A stretch of 64,000 nt of DNA from the NCBI RefSeq assembly GCF_007097485.1, contig NZ_VKDE01000008.1:60264-124263 (forward strand), read 5' to 3'. This document shows positions 52,064 to 60,284 of the stretch, piece after piece (the stretch's first letter is position 1; each line of letters opens with the position of its first letter). Origin of the DNA: Carboxylicivirga sp. M1479 (GTDB taxonomy: Bacteria > Bacteroidota > Bacteroidia > Bacteroidales > Marinilabiliaceae). The notes under the pieces are model-generated. The model was not told the DNA's origin, searched no databases, and worked only from the letters and a program-made list of their open reading frames with translations. The position numbers were made by a program, and so were the translations under genes.

Positions 52064-54466
52064 ATGAAGTATCGTATAACGAAAGCTTTATTACTATTAA
52101 GCCTTTTTATTGTTTCTGGACTTGTAATGGCGCAAACCCCGCCACCAGAACCTATGTGTAGCATTCAAGGTGTTATTACATCTGAGGGAAACCCCTTACC
52201 ATTTGCCACCATCACTATTAATAATACCACCTTGGGAGCAGCATCTGACATACAAGGAGAATTTGGGTTCGGCTACATTCCTGAAGGAGAATTTATTGTT
52301 AAAGCTCAAGCAATGGGGTATAAGCCAAGTGAACAGCTTGTTACGTTTAAAAATGGTGTGGTATCCAATATTGATTTTGAATTGGAAACCGATGTTCTTG
52401 GACTTGAGCAAGTGGTTGTTACTGCAGATCGTAACGAAAAGAAGCGAAAAGATGCTTCGACTATTGTAAATACTTTAACACCCAAGTTACTTGAGAATAC
52501 ACAAGCCATTTCCATTGCAGAAGGATTGAATTATGTGCCTGGTCTGCGTCTTGAGAATAATTGCCAAAACTGTGGTTTTACACAAGTACGTATGAACGGT
52601 TTGGATGGCGCTCACTCACAAGTACTGATTAACAACCGTGCTGTATTTAGTAATCTGGCTGGTGTTTATGGATTAGAGCTAATTCCATCGAGTATGATTG
52701 AGCGTATTGAAGTTGTAAGGGGTGGAGGTTCCGCTTTGTATGGAAGCAACGCTGTGGCTGGTACCATTAATTTGATTACGAAAGATCCAATGTCGAACTC
52801 ATACGACTTAACAACTCAGTATAATTCGGTGGGATTAGGTGGTGATGGTCAAGCGCAAGGCGACTATTCGGTAAATATGAATACTACCATTGTAAGCGAT
52901 GACAAAAGAACAGGCTTAGCACTTTATGGTTTTTATCGTGATAAAGACCCTTACGATGCGAATGATGATGGCTTTTCTGAGATAGCTCAAATTGAGAACC
53001 TGACAATGGGTGCTCGTTTATACCACCGTATTGATTACAGAAATAAAGTGACTCTTGATTTTATGCGTATTAATGAGGAGCGAAGAGGTGGTAATATGTT
53101 TGATTCTCCTCATCATGAAGCAGATATTTCAGAAGCCGTGGATCATAAGATTACGACAGTGGCTGCCACGTACGAGCGATTTATTGGAACAGGGAGCATG
53201 TGGTCGGTATACGGCTCTACTCAAAATGTTGATCGAGCATCGTACTACGGAGCTGAGCAAAGCTTACAGGATTATGGACAGACCGACGGATTGACTTATA
53301 ACGTGGGAACACAATTCAAAACAGATTTTGGAAAAAACAGCCTTGTTACTGGTATCGAACTGGTACACGATGATATGTTTGACCAGAAATTAGGCTACCC
53401 TGATTATTCAAATCCATTACCAGATGGTGGTTTTGAGCACGTACCAAATACCACTATTACTGATCAGAATAAAAATGTATACGGTGTATTTGCCCAGTAT
53501 GATCGTCAGATAGGGCCTGTTAAAGCGTCTTTAGGTGGTCGTTTTGACCGTTATGAAATTACTGACCTGGATCATAAAGAAGGCAATAACGATGGCAATG
53601 TGTTTAGTCCGCGAGTTAATTTATTGTGGGATGTGATGCCAGCCTTGCAATGGCGTGTAAGTTACTCACAGGGCTACAGGGCGCCTCAGGTATTTGATGA
53701 GGATTTACATATCGAAACTTCAGGCTCGCGAAAAGTGGTGTATGCTAATGATCCTAACTTAAAGCAAGAAACAAGTCATTCATACATGACTTCATTTGAT
53801 TTTAACCATCGATTTGGTGTATGGAATGTGGGGCTTTTGGTAGAGGGTTTTTATACCAACTTGGATGATGCCTTTTCAAAGTCTCCTGAATTTGACGAAG
53901 AAACAGGTATTACAACATATGTTCGAAGTAATACCGAGGATGGTGCGGTTGTTAAAGGTGTTAATCTAGAGCTAACAGCTACACCTAACGAAAAAATTTA
54001 CTTACGTGCTGGTTATACAACTCAAAGCAGCGAATATGGTGAAGCAGTTGAGTTGGGTGAAAGTGATTTCTTACGTACACCAAATGATTATGGATTTTTC
54101 TCATTGGATTATAATCCAACATCTAAATTAACTTTGATTGCAAGTGGTACTTATACAGGTAAGATGAAAATTGCCTATTATGGTTCAGAACTTTTACCTG
54201 GCGAAACACCAATTGTTATTGGAGATGAGGATCCTGGGGTAATACGTACTACACCAACATTTTTTGACTTAGGCCTTAAGGCAGAATACGATCTTAAAAT
54301 TGGTGGCCTGCCAATTAAAGCATTTGCTGGTGTGAAAAACATTTTCAATTCATACCAGGATGATTTTGATTCGGGAATTGACCGTGATCCAGCTTATGTT
54401 TATGGACCAACCAATCCACGCACTATTTATGCCGGATTAAAGTTGAGCAATGTATTCGGACATTAG
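52064..54466 (+). CDS. TonB-dependent receptor, probable metal or metal-complex uptake
   Basis: 800 residues. Signal peptide ends near MAQ (residue 24). A carboxypeptidase-like regulatory domain follows (CSIQGVITSEGNPLPFATIT to FELETDVLGLEQVVVTADRN). The plug has VPGLRLENNCQNCGFTQVRM with a CxxC, IEVVRGGGSALYGSNAVAGT, and the barrel ends GLKLSNVF. The NNCQNCGFTQVRMNGL plug is a recurring form in Bacteroidota receptors near heavy-metal genes. With the His-rich gene upstream, a copper, zinc or nickel substrate is likely but not shown. A strong terminator follows. Confidence 0.85.
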   Translation: MKYRITKALLLLSLFIVSGLVMAQTPPPEPMCSIQGVITSEGNPLPFATITINNTTLGAASDIQGEFGFGYIPEGEFIVKAQAMGYKPSEQLVTFKNGVVSNIDFELETDVLGLEQVVVTADRNEKKRKDASTIVNTLTPKLLENTQAISIAEGLNYVPGLRLENNCQNCGFTQVRMNGLDGAHSQVLINNRAVFSNLAGVYGLELIPSSMIERIEVVRGGGSALYGSNAVAGTINLITKDPMSNSYDLTTQYNSVGLGGDGQAQGDYSVNMNTTIVSDDKRTGLALYGFYRDKDPYDANDDGFSEIAQIENLTMGARLYHRIDYRNKVTLDFMRINEERRGGNMFDSPHHEADISEAVDHKITTVAATYERFIGTGSMWSVYGSTQNVDRASYYGAEQSLQDYGQTDGLTYNVGTQFKTDFGKNSLVTGIELVHDDMFDQKLGYPDYSNPLPDGGFEHVPNTTITDQNKNVYGVFAQYDRQIGPVKASLGGRFDRYEITDLDHKEGNNDGNVFSPRVNLLWDVMPALQWRVSYSQGYRAPQVFDEDLHIETSGSRKVVYANDPNLKQETSHSYMTSFDFNHRFGVWNVGLLVEGFYTNLDDAFSKSPEFDEETGITTYVRSNTEDGAVVKGVNLELTATPNEKIYLRAGYTTQSSEYGEAVELGESDFLRTPNDYGFFSLDYNPTSKLTLIASGTYTGKMKIAYYGSELLPGETPIVIGDEDPGVIRTTPTFFDLGLKAEYDLKIGGLPIKAFAGVKNIFNSYQDDFDSGIDRDPAYVYGPTNPRTIYAGLKLSNVFGH

Positions 54467-54489
54467 AATAAGATAAAGTATCACACTTG

Positions 54490-54513
54490 AAGCCTGGTTT
54501 TGCCAGGCTTTTT
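54490..54513 (+). terminator. Terminator after the metal-linked TonB receptor
   Basis: AAGCCTGG pairs with CCAGGCTT around TTTTG, followed by TTTTTGCG. It lies 23 bp past the stop. Confidence 0.85.
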
Positions 54514-54537
54514 GCGTTTTTATAAGTGTCAGTTCCA

Positions 54538-54725
54538 ACAGGAAGCTAAGATCCGTGACAGGAGGCTGAATGTAGTTAACAGGGAGGTGGATGTATCTAA
54601 CAGGAAGTTCAAATCATTAACAGGGGCATGTGGTTTAGTAACAGGAGGGCTAGATTTTGATGATTTAGGTTTCCTGTTGATGATTAGGTGCTCCATTTGA
54701 ATGATAAGGTGTTCACAGATGAATT
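54538..54725 (+). repeat. Array 1 of degenerate 21-bp repeats
   Basis: ACAGG recurs at 54538, 54558, 54579, 54600, 54620 and 54641, that is every 20 or 21 bp. It is followed by weaker units marked by AGG at 54667, 54686 and 54707. The usual unit begins (T)AACAGG followed by about 15 diverged bases and ends in a T-rich segment before the next AACAGG. The phase is kept although most other positions differ. No protein family is recognised in any frame. Confidence 0.7.
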
Positions 54726-54802
54726 GTTGGTGTCTTTAAGTTTGTTTAATACTAATAATCGACTAATTAATTCTGCTCCCTATTTACATTACTTATGTCT
54801 CA

Positions 54803-54864
54803 AGCCGACGGGCTTTTCATTTTTGCCTACAGCTGCAAAAACGGAAACAAAAAAAGCCGTCGCT
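54803..54864 (+). repeat. Long imperfect hairpin block A
   Basis: AGCCGACGG...CTTTT at the left folds on AAAAGCCGTCGCT at the right, with inner stem TTTTTGC/GCAAAAA and loop CTACAGCT. A second hairpin follows at about 54898-54937 (AAGAAAAG/CTTTTCTT). The block is more GC-rich than its surroundings. It resembles block B (56512-56555) in layout: GC stem, T-run, short loop, A-run, GC stem. Confidence 0.45.
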
Positions 54865-55143
54865 GACATGGAAAAACTAAAAATCATTGCTCTTCACTGA
54901 AAGAAAAGAACTCACTGCGTTCAAACAGCTTTTCTTTTTAACGCTTCGTTTAATGATTTTCTTAACGCTTTTACATGAAGGCGAATTCAATACCCTAAAA
55001 TTATTTACTATGACCATAACTGCTTTACTTTCTATTCAATGCAACGCATTTAGCTAAATTGGTGGTAATGTTTGTTTAATTGTGCAGTTAAATGGGTGCA
55101 GGTGGTTAATTATAAATTTATCCGATTATTAACCATCGGTAAA

Positions 55144-55174
55144 ATGTATACAACTTGTGCTAATTTGTATACAT
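55144..55174 (+). promoter_or_regulatory. Twin TGTATACA operator
   Basis: ATGTATACAA and TTGTATACAT form a perfect 10-bp inverted repeat. Each half contains the palindrome TGTATACA, and the two centres are exactly 21 bp (two helical turns) apart. It lies 20 bp before the -7 box of the metallo-hydrolase gene, where a bound protein would cover the -33 region. Confidence 0.6.
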
Positions 55175-55193
55175 CATCGCACAAAATACCCAT

Positions 55194-55201
55194 TACTTTT
55201 G
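55194..55201 (+). promoter_or_regulatory. -7 box for the metallo-hydrolase gene
   Basis: TACTTTTG fits TAnnTTTG exactly and lies 17 bp before the ATG at 55218. Confidence 0.5.
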
Positions 55202-55217
55202 TTGATGTTAAAATGAA

Positions 55218-56384
55218 ATGATTACAATGAGTAAAAGACGAAAAATAATGATAATAGGCATCAGCATTATAGTGGCTTTGGTATTACCAGTTGTGCTTTT
55301 TATGGCTTTTAGTCCTCAGTTTGGAGGTATAGCCAGTAAGGAATCACAAGCAGGGTATAAGCAATCGTCGCAGTTTAGAAATGGAAAGTTTGCTAACATC
55401 AATGATGAGAAAGTGAATATGTCGGGTGATAATTTTATGGCCATGATTAAGGAGCAGTTTAACATGCATCCGAATGCAAGGCCTAAACCTGCACCTGAGT
55501 TGATAACCATGGATTCAGCTGATATTGCCAATTATAAGGGCGATACGCGTTTATTTTGGTTTGGGCATTCATCATTTCTCATACAAACAGCAGGGAAAAA
55601 TATATTGATTGACCCCATGTTAGGACAGTCGGCCTCGCCTGTGCCTTTAGTTGGTGTTAAACGTTTTAATGCTGAATTACCAATAGACATAGAGCAATTG
55701 CCAAAGATTGATCTGATCCTCATTTCACATGATCATTACGACCATTTGGATTACGGATCCATTCTAAAATTAAAAGACAAAACGGATGCGTTTTATACGC
55801 CTCTGGGTGTTGGTTCACACCTAAAAGAGTGGGGTGTAGATGCTAAGCGTATTACTGAATTGGATTGGTGGCAAGAAACGCAGGTAGGCAATGTAGTGTT
55901 GGCTTGTACTCCCGCACAGCATTTCTCGGGACGCGGTAAATGGTTTTCTGATCAGGCATCTACCTTGTGGTGCTCATGGGTGATAAAAACACCGGAAAAG
56001 AATCTGTTCTTTAGTGGAGATAGCGGCTATGGTAAGCATTTTTCTAGCATTGGTGATAAATATGGCCCGTTTGACTTGGCCATGATGGAATGCGGACAGT
56101 ACAATGAGCTTTGGAAAGAAATACACATGATGCCCGAAGAGACCATTCAGGCAGGTAAAGATGTGGGTGCTAAATTAGTGATGCCGATCCATTGGGGTGG
56201 TTTTCGTTTGGCCATGCACGATTGGTTAGATCCTATTACAAGGGCAAGTGCTAAAGCCAGTGAAATGCAAATCTCCTTGTTAACACCTAAAATTGGTGAG
56301 GGTATTGTGTTAAATGGGGATGTGCCTCATACAGCGCACTGGTGGAAACAGCACGAAAGCGTTAAGTTGGTGGTAAATGATTAA
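55218..56384 (+). CDS. NAPE-PLD-like MBL-fold metallo-hydrolase
   Basis: 388 residues with an N-terminal membrane anchor (IMIIGISIIVALVLPVVLFMAF). The metallo-beta-lactamase fold shows TRLFWFGHSSFLIQ, the zinc motif SHDHYDHLDYGS (HxHxDH form), CTPAQHFSGRGKW, WVIKTPEKNLFFSGDSGYG with the metal-bridging Asp, and MPIHWGGFRLA. The WFGHSS, LDWW and HFSGRG motifs are those of the N-acyl-phosphatidylethanolamine phospholipase D / UlaG-like group. Substrate is unknown; a lipid phosphodiester is plausible because of the membrane anchor. The gene stands alone between the two 21-bp repeat arrays, with a clear twin operator and -7 box upstream. Confidence 0.85.
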   Translation: MITMSKRRKIMIIGISIIVALVLPVVLFMAFSPQFGGIASKESQAGYKQSSQFRNGKFANINDEKVNMSGDNFMAMIKEQFNMHPNARPKPAPELITMDSADIANYKGDTRLFWFGHSSFLIQTAGKNILIDPMLGQSASPVPLVGVKRFNAELPIDIEQLPKIDLILISHDHYDHLDYGSILKLKDKTDAFYTPLGVGSHLKEWGVDAKRITELDWWQETQVGNVVLACTPAQHFSGRGKWFSDQASTLWCSWVIKTPEKNLFFSGDSGYGKHFSSIGDKYGPFDLAMMECGQYNELWKEIHMMPEETIQAGKDVGAKLVMPIHWGGFRLAMHDWLDPITRASAKASEMQISLLTPKIGEGIVLNGDVPHTAHWWKQHESVKLVVND

Positions 56385-56511
56385 ATAAGCAGTTCATCTA
56401 TACTTAAGTGTTAGAGGTTTAATAAACGATAGAGTAGATAAATTTTATGTCGAACTCGGGTTAATAATAATTTGTAACGCAAGGAAGCAATGAGATACCC
56501 TGTTTTGTGAG

Positions 56512-56640
56512 GCGTTTTTCCTTTTTTTTGCATCGTCCAAAGAGAAACAAAACGCTAGTCCCATTGATGCTACCACCCGCTCGCCTTTGGAACAGGTCAC
56601 CGCACTGTCGAAATTGCATTTCGAGTGGGCAAGGAGGTTA
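56512..56640 (+). repeat. Hairpin block B with GC-rich tail
   Basis: GCGTTTT (56512) pairs with AAAACGC (56555) around a T-run, the loop GCATCGTCC and an A-rich arm. A GC-rich stretch follows with a second hairpin TCGAAAT/ATTTCGA near 56610. The layout parallels block A on the other side of the metallo-hydrolase gene and both have the same orientation. Probably a non-coding repetitive element common in related genomes. Confidence 0.4.
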
Positions 56641-56730
56641 GCCAAAAGTATAGGGAAATACTAAAACAAACTACACGAGAGAACTCGTGCCGCAAAGGGT
56701 ATCGCTTCTGAATTAAACAACTCCAGCTTT

Positions 56731-57150
56731 CAAATAGGTATCTACTGTTGATAAGTCACTACCTTCATTCGGTAAATGGCGATATACGGTTGCTAAATCG
56801 TTTTTGTAAGGCACTAAATCGATGTCATAAATTGCTTAACGAAGTCAGTCAGTCATCAAATCCTTGCTGTAGATAGCTAAACTGGCTTATAAGTTATATC
56901 AATCGCATGCTAAACTGGCTAAAATCCATCTGGCATTGTAATAATCCTTTGTTACTCTCGATAACATGCCATCTACAGTGGTTAAAAAGCCATCTGCAAA
57001 GGATAAATCGCCTTTTACATTGGATAAAATCCATCTTGTAAAAGACAGAACCCCCTTGACATTTACTACCAGCCATGTTGTTTTACCTAAAACGCCATCT
57101 GCATTTAATATTACCCCTTCTGCATCAGCTACCAGTCTATCTGTTGTATG
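56731..57150 (-). repeat. Array 2 of degenerate 21-bp repeats
   Basis: About 20 units. A TA-rich unit start recurs at 56752, 56773, 56794 and 56815, then with one- or two-base drift to 56920. From there the step is exactly 21 bp for eleven units: 56920, 56941, 56962, 56983, 57004, 57025, 57046, 57067, 57088, 57109 and 57130. Typical unit starts on the plus strand are TAAAATCCATCTG and TAAATCGCCTTTT. Read on the minus strand, units carry GTAGATGG, GCAGATGG or GTAAAAGG, similar to the GTAACAGG of array 1. Hence array 2 is probably inverted with respect to array 1. Confidence 0.75.
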
Positions 57151-57521
57151 ACCCAAAAGAATGAATCATGATTATTGTTTTTTGTAAAATCATTGATTAG
57201 AAAGTACACTGTTTATTTATCCACAAGAATATCTATTGATCCGAAAATTGCTTTTAAAACTAATTATACCACCCCGCCTGTCGGCACCCCTCTTAAAATT
57301 CATGAGGTGACGGTTTTTCATACCTCACCTCCTTACCAAGAAGGAGTACCATGAAGTGGGAATGTTAAAATGCTTATAAAAGCGAATTCACTAGGATAAA
57401 TTCAACAAAACAGTGTGATTTAATTAATAATTTATATTTTCAAGGCTCATTTACTTATGATTCGAACTAAATCGCAGGTAAATGATTCCAGAACAAAACA
57501 TAACTAATTAAACCACACATC
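57151..57521. other. Gap between array 2 and the acyl-CoA ligase gene
   Basis: No gene was recognised. Near 57270-57345 there is a GC-rich block with small hairpins (TGAGGT/ACCTCA and CTCCTT/AAGGAG) resembling a repetitive intergenic element. The last 150 bp are AT-rich and must contain the ligase promoter. Confidence 0.35.
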
Positions 57522-59150
57522 GTGAAAAATCTATTATCGTACGACCATGGAACGTCGGACACGCCCTTGTTGGGCATTACCATTTCGGAGCAATTAAAGC
57601 AAACGGTTGATAAGTATCCCCAAAAGGAGGCTTTGGTAGTTCCTTATCAAAGCTACCGTGCCACTTACAAAGAATTTTGGGAGCAAGTAGAAGAAGTTGC
57701 CAAAGGAATTTTATCCTATGGCGTTAAAAAGGGTGAGCGCGTAGGAATATGGTCGCCTAACCGTTACGAGTGGGTGTTGGTACAATTTGCCACTGCTCGC
57801 CTGGGTGTTATCCTGGTAAATGTGAATCCGGCCTATAAAGCTGCGGAGCTAAAATATGCCCTTAAACAATCGGAAATTAGCCTTTTGATTATGTCTAAAG
57901 GCTTTCGCCAGACAAATTATTCAGATATACTGGGAGAGGTAAGAGCCGAATGTATCCATCTGAAGCATATTGTTGTTATTGACCACGATTGGCAAACATT
58001 AATTGAAGCTGGTAAATCCATCAACACCGAACGATTAGAGGCGATAGAGGCTGGTCTTCAGTTTGATGATGCCATTAATATTCAATACACTTCGGGTACA
58101 ACAGGATTTCCCAAAGGATCGACTTTGTCGCACCATAATATTTTGAATAACGGCTACTTTATAGGGCAGCGATTAAAATACACCGCAGATGATCGTGTTT
58201 GTATTCCTGTACCTCTTTATCATTGTTTTGGTATGGTGCTGGCTAACCTGGCCTGCATAACGCATGGTGCCTGCATGGTGTTAACTGGCGAAGCATTTGT
58301 TCCCGAGGCTGTTCTAAAAACGGTTCAGGATGAGAAGTGTACTTCTTTGTATGGTGTTCCATTGATGTTTATTGCCGAGCTGAATGATCCTAGCTTTGAT
58401 AAATACGATTATTCAAGTTTGAGAACGGGCATTATGGCGGGAGCATCGTGTCCTGAGTCAACCATGAAGGCTGTGCGAGAAAAAATGAACATGCGAGAGG
58501 TGGGAATCTGTTATGGTATGACGGAGACCTCGCCTGTAAGTACTCAAACCTTTGTTGATGATAATGATTACCGTCGTTGTGCTACGGTTGGTAAAGTGCA
58601 TCCTCATATTGAAATTAAAATTATTGATCCGGAAACCGATGGCATTGTAGCACGTGGTGAACGAGGTGAGTTTTGTACGCGTGGTTACTCGGTAATGCTC
58701 AAATATTGGAATAATCCTGAGGCAACGGCATCGGTAATTGATGATGGACGCTGGATGCACACAGGCGACCTGGCTGTTATGGATGATGACGGCTATGTTC
58801 AGATTGTTGGTCGCATAAAGGATTTAATCATTCGCGGAGGAGAGAACATATCGCCCTTTGAAATTGAAGAGTTCCTGCATCAGCATGAGGCCATTAAGGA
58901 TATTCAGGTGATTGGTGTTCCTTCAGATAAATATGGTGAAGAAGTGATGGCATGGATAGTGCTAAAAGAAGGAAGCACAGTAACTAGTGAGGAGTTACAT
59001 GCCTATTGTAAGGGGCAAATAGCCACCTTTAAAATTCCAAAATATTGGAAATTTGTTTCTGAGTTTCCTACCACTGTAACAGGTAAAGTACGCAAAGTAG
59101 AAATGCGCGAGATATCAGCCAAAGAGTTGGAGCTGGAGGTTCGTCATTAG
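57522..59150 (+). CDS. Acyl-CoA synthetase (AMP-binding, fatty-acid ligase type)
   Basis: 542 residues from a GTG at 57522. ANL-superfamily motifs are complete: IQYTSGTTGFPKGSTLSHHN (A3, phosphate loop), VPLYHCFGMVL, YGMTETSPVS (A5), DGRWMHTGDLAVMDDDGYVQIVGRIKDLIIRGGENI (A7/A8) and the adenylation lysine near the end in TVTGKVRKVEMRE. The length and YHCFGM motif fit medium- or long-chain fatty acyl-CoA ligases. It activates fatty acids for degradation or lipid synthesis. Monocistronic, followed by a wobble-paired hairpin. Confidence 0.92.
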   Translation: MKNLLSYDHGTSDTPLLGITISEQLKQTVDKYPQKEALVVPYQSYRATYKEFWEQVEEVAKGILSYGVKKGERVGIWSPNRYEWVLVQFATARLGVILVNVNPAYKAAELKYALKQSEISLLIMSKGFRQTNYSDILGEVRAECIHLKHIVVIDHDWQTLIEAGKSINTERLEAIEAGLQFDDAINIQYTSGTTGFPKGSTLSHHNILNNGYFIGQRLKYTADDRVCIPVPLYHCFGMVLANLACITHGACMVLTGEAFVPEAVLKTVQDEKCTSLYGVPLMFIAELNDPSFDKYDYSSLRTGIMAGASCPESTMKAVREKMNMREVGICYGMTETSPVSTQTFVDDNDYRRCATVGKVHPHIEIKIIDPETDGIVARGERGEFCTRGYSVMLKYWNNPEATASVIDDGRWMHTGDLAVMDDDGYVQIVGRIKDLIIRGGENISPFEIEEFLHQHEAIKDIQVIGVPSDKYGEEVMAWIVLKEGSTVTSEELHAYCKGQIATFKIPKYWKFVSEFPTTVTGKVRKVEMREISAKELELEVRH

Positions 59151-59157
59151 ATACAGA

Positions 59158-59198
59158 CAAAGGCTGCCTGGTGAAAGTACTCTTTTGCCGGGTGGTTT
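59158..59198 (+). terminator. Hairpin after the acyl-CoA ligase gene
   Basis: CCTGGTGAAAG pairs along its whole length with CTTTTGCCGGG (several G-T pairs) around a four-base loop, with AAA/TTT flanks. Tail only weakly T-rich. Confidence 0.5.
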
Positions 59199-59209
59199 AA
59201 ATTAGTGCT

Positions 59210-59339
59210 TGCAAGAAAACTCTGTCTCTGATAAGAAGGCTTTATTTTTGAGGCTTGTGAAGTTCGAAAAATGTGAGTTTACTAGTGTAAATGACCATTT
59301 TGAGAACAAGCTTAACGAAAAAAATGAAGTTTTCTTGCA
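59210..59339. repeat. 130-bp segment bounded by a 12-bp inverted repeat
   Basis: TGCAAGAAAACT (59210-59221) and its exact complement AGTTTTCTTGCA (59328-59339) bound a non-coding segment. GTCTCT/AGAGAC copies also lie next to each arm. No coding content. It could be a miniature mobile element or a long-range RNA stem. Confidence 0.4.
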
Positions 59340-59347
59340 GAGACTAA

Positions 59348-59677
59348 TTAACGAGCGCAACGCATGCATTTAAGGCTTTCGGGCATTAAAACTAAGCGGC
59401 CGGGTTGTATGGCACCTTTGCATTTGATGCACAATCCAAAATCAGCATCATGAATGCGTTCCAATGCATCATTCAGGTTTTTAAGCTTACTCTCGGCTTG
59501 CCGTAATGCTGCATCGTTCACGCTTTTATTGTTGATGGCATCCATACGACTTACGCGTCCAATGGCATCGTCTGGTGCTATGGCTTGGGTTAGTTCTTTT
59601 AATGACTTTACCTTGCGTTCAACTATTTCAATTTGTTTATGAATGAGGGGTTTTATTTCATCAACATTTACAGGCAT
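59348..59677 (-). CDS. TraR/DksA-family zinc-finger protein
   Basis: 109 residues. An N-terminal coiled coil (IHKQIEIVERKVKSLKELTQ, ALRQAESKLKNLNDALERI) carries the acidic tip region APDDAIGRVSRMDAINNKSV. The C-terminal zinc finger has four Cys in the order C-I-K-C and C-M-R-C. DksA-type proteins insert the coiled coil into the RNA polymerase secondary channel; the D-A-x-x-R-V-S-R-M pattern is typical of Bacteroidota TraR/DksA homologues. It is downstream of the methyltransferase gene (5-bp gap) and probably cotranscribed. Confidence 0.88.
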   Translation of the reverse strand: MPVNVDEIKPLIHKQIEIVERKVKSLKELTQAIAPDDAIGRVSRMDAINNKSVNDAALRQAESKLKNLNDALERIHDADFGLCIKCKGAIQPGRLVLMPESLKCMRCAR

Positions 59678-59682
59678 CGTGT

Positions 59683-60252
59683 TTATTTTTTTCGTGCAAC
59701 AAGTAGGATGGAGTCATCTTCTTTAAATTCTTGGTAAGTATCAATGTGCACTATTTCAAAGGATGCATCAAATAGTTCTTTTAAGGCCTCAATTTCGTAA
59801 TAGTTGAAAAGCATACCTTCGTAATTCTCCTCGCCAGTACCTTTCCAAAATGTATGAAAAATCAAACCATCTTTTTCCAGTACTTGTGCTTGGCGTTGTA
59901 TTGATGCACTAAGGTCCTTAGCTGTTAAGTGGTGCAATACTTTGTTAGAGTAAATGCAATTGAAACGTTTGGGTGTTTTTATAGTTACCGCATCCAATAC
60001 CATTATTTTCACTTCAGGATGCTGACGCTTATATAATTCGGCAAAGGTAAACGAGAAATCAGATCCCACCACATGATAGCTTTGCCTGATGTTATCCAGA
60101 TCTTTACCAGGCCCCATACCCAGTTCAAGTGCTTTATAGCTTGGAGGTATATGTTTTTTAAACTGTTCATAAAACCAAAGTCCATCGTAGTCGGCAGTCA
60201 TTTCAAGATACTGCTTAACGTTTTCTTCTTTTTCGAAAAATGATTCGCTCAT
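59683..60252 (-). CDS. Class I SAM-dependent methyltransferase
   Basis: 189 residues from the ATG at 60252. An in-frame ATG at 60297 falls inside the terminator of the upstream gene and is rejected. Motifs: YKALELGMGPGKDLDNIRQSY (SAM-binding motif I), VVGSDFSFTF, VKIMVLDAVTIKTPKRFNCIYSNKVLHHLT (motif II region), then ILLVARKK at the end. Substrate not deducible. It directly precedes the DksA-type gene, an uncommon pairing. Confidence 0.82.
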   Translation of the reverse strand: MSESFFEKEENVKQYLEMTADYDGLWFYEQFKKHIPPSYKALELGMGPGKDLDNIRQSYHVVGSDFSFTFAELYKRQHPEVKIMVLDAVTIKTPKRFNCIYSNKVLHHLTAKDLSASIQRQAQVLEKDGLIFHTFWKGTGEENYEGMLFNYYEIEALKELFDASFEIVHIDTYQEFKEDDSILLVARKK

Positions 60253-60284
60253 AATACATTTGATTGAAGTGCAAAATACAAAAA

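Noticed and set aside
54500..54700. 66-codon frame through array 1
   Set aside because: It starts within the TonB gene terminator and follows the repeat; 20-bp steps in the array break any heptad frame.
54780..54900. Possible small protein over hairpin block A
   Set aside because: The frame exists only because of the hairpin sequence; the same block is better explained as a structured repeat.
56899..57156. Open frames on both strands inside array 2 with a heptad look
   Set aside because: The 21-bp period forces a seven-residue pattern in every open frame. Both strands are open, no family resemblance is seen, and the left half of the array and array 1 drift by single bases. They are best read as by-products of the repeat.
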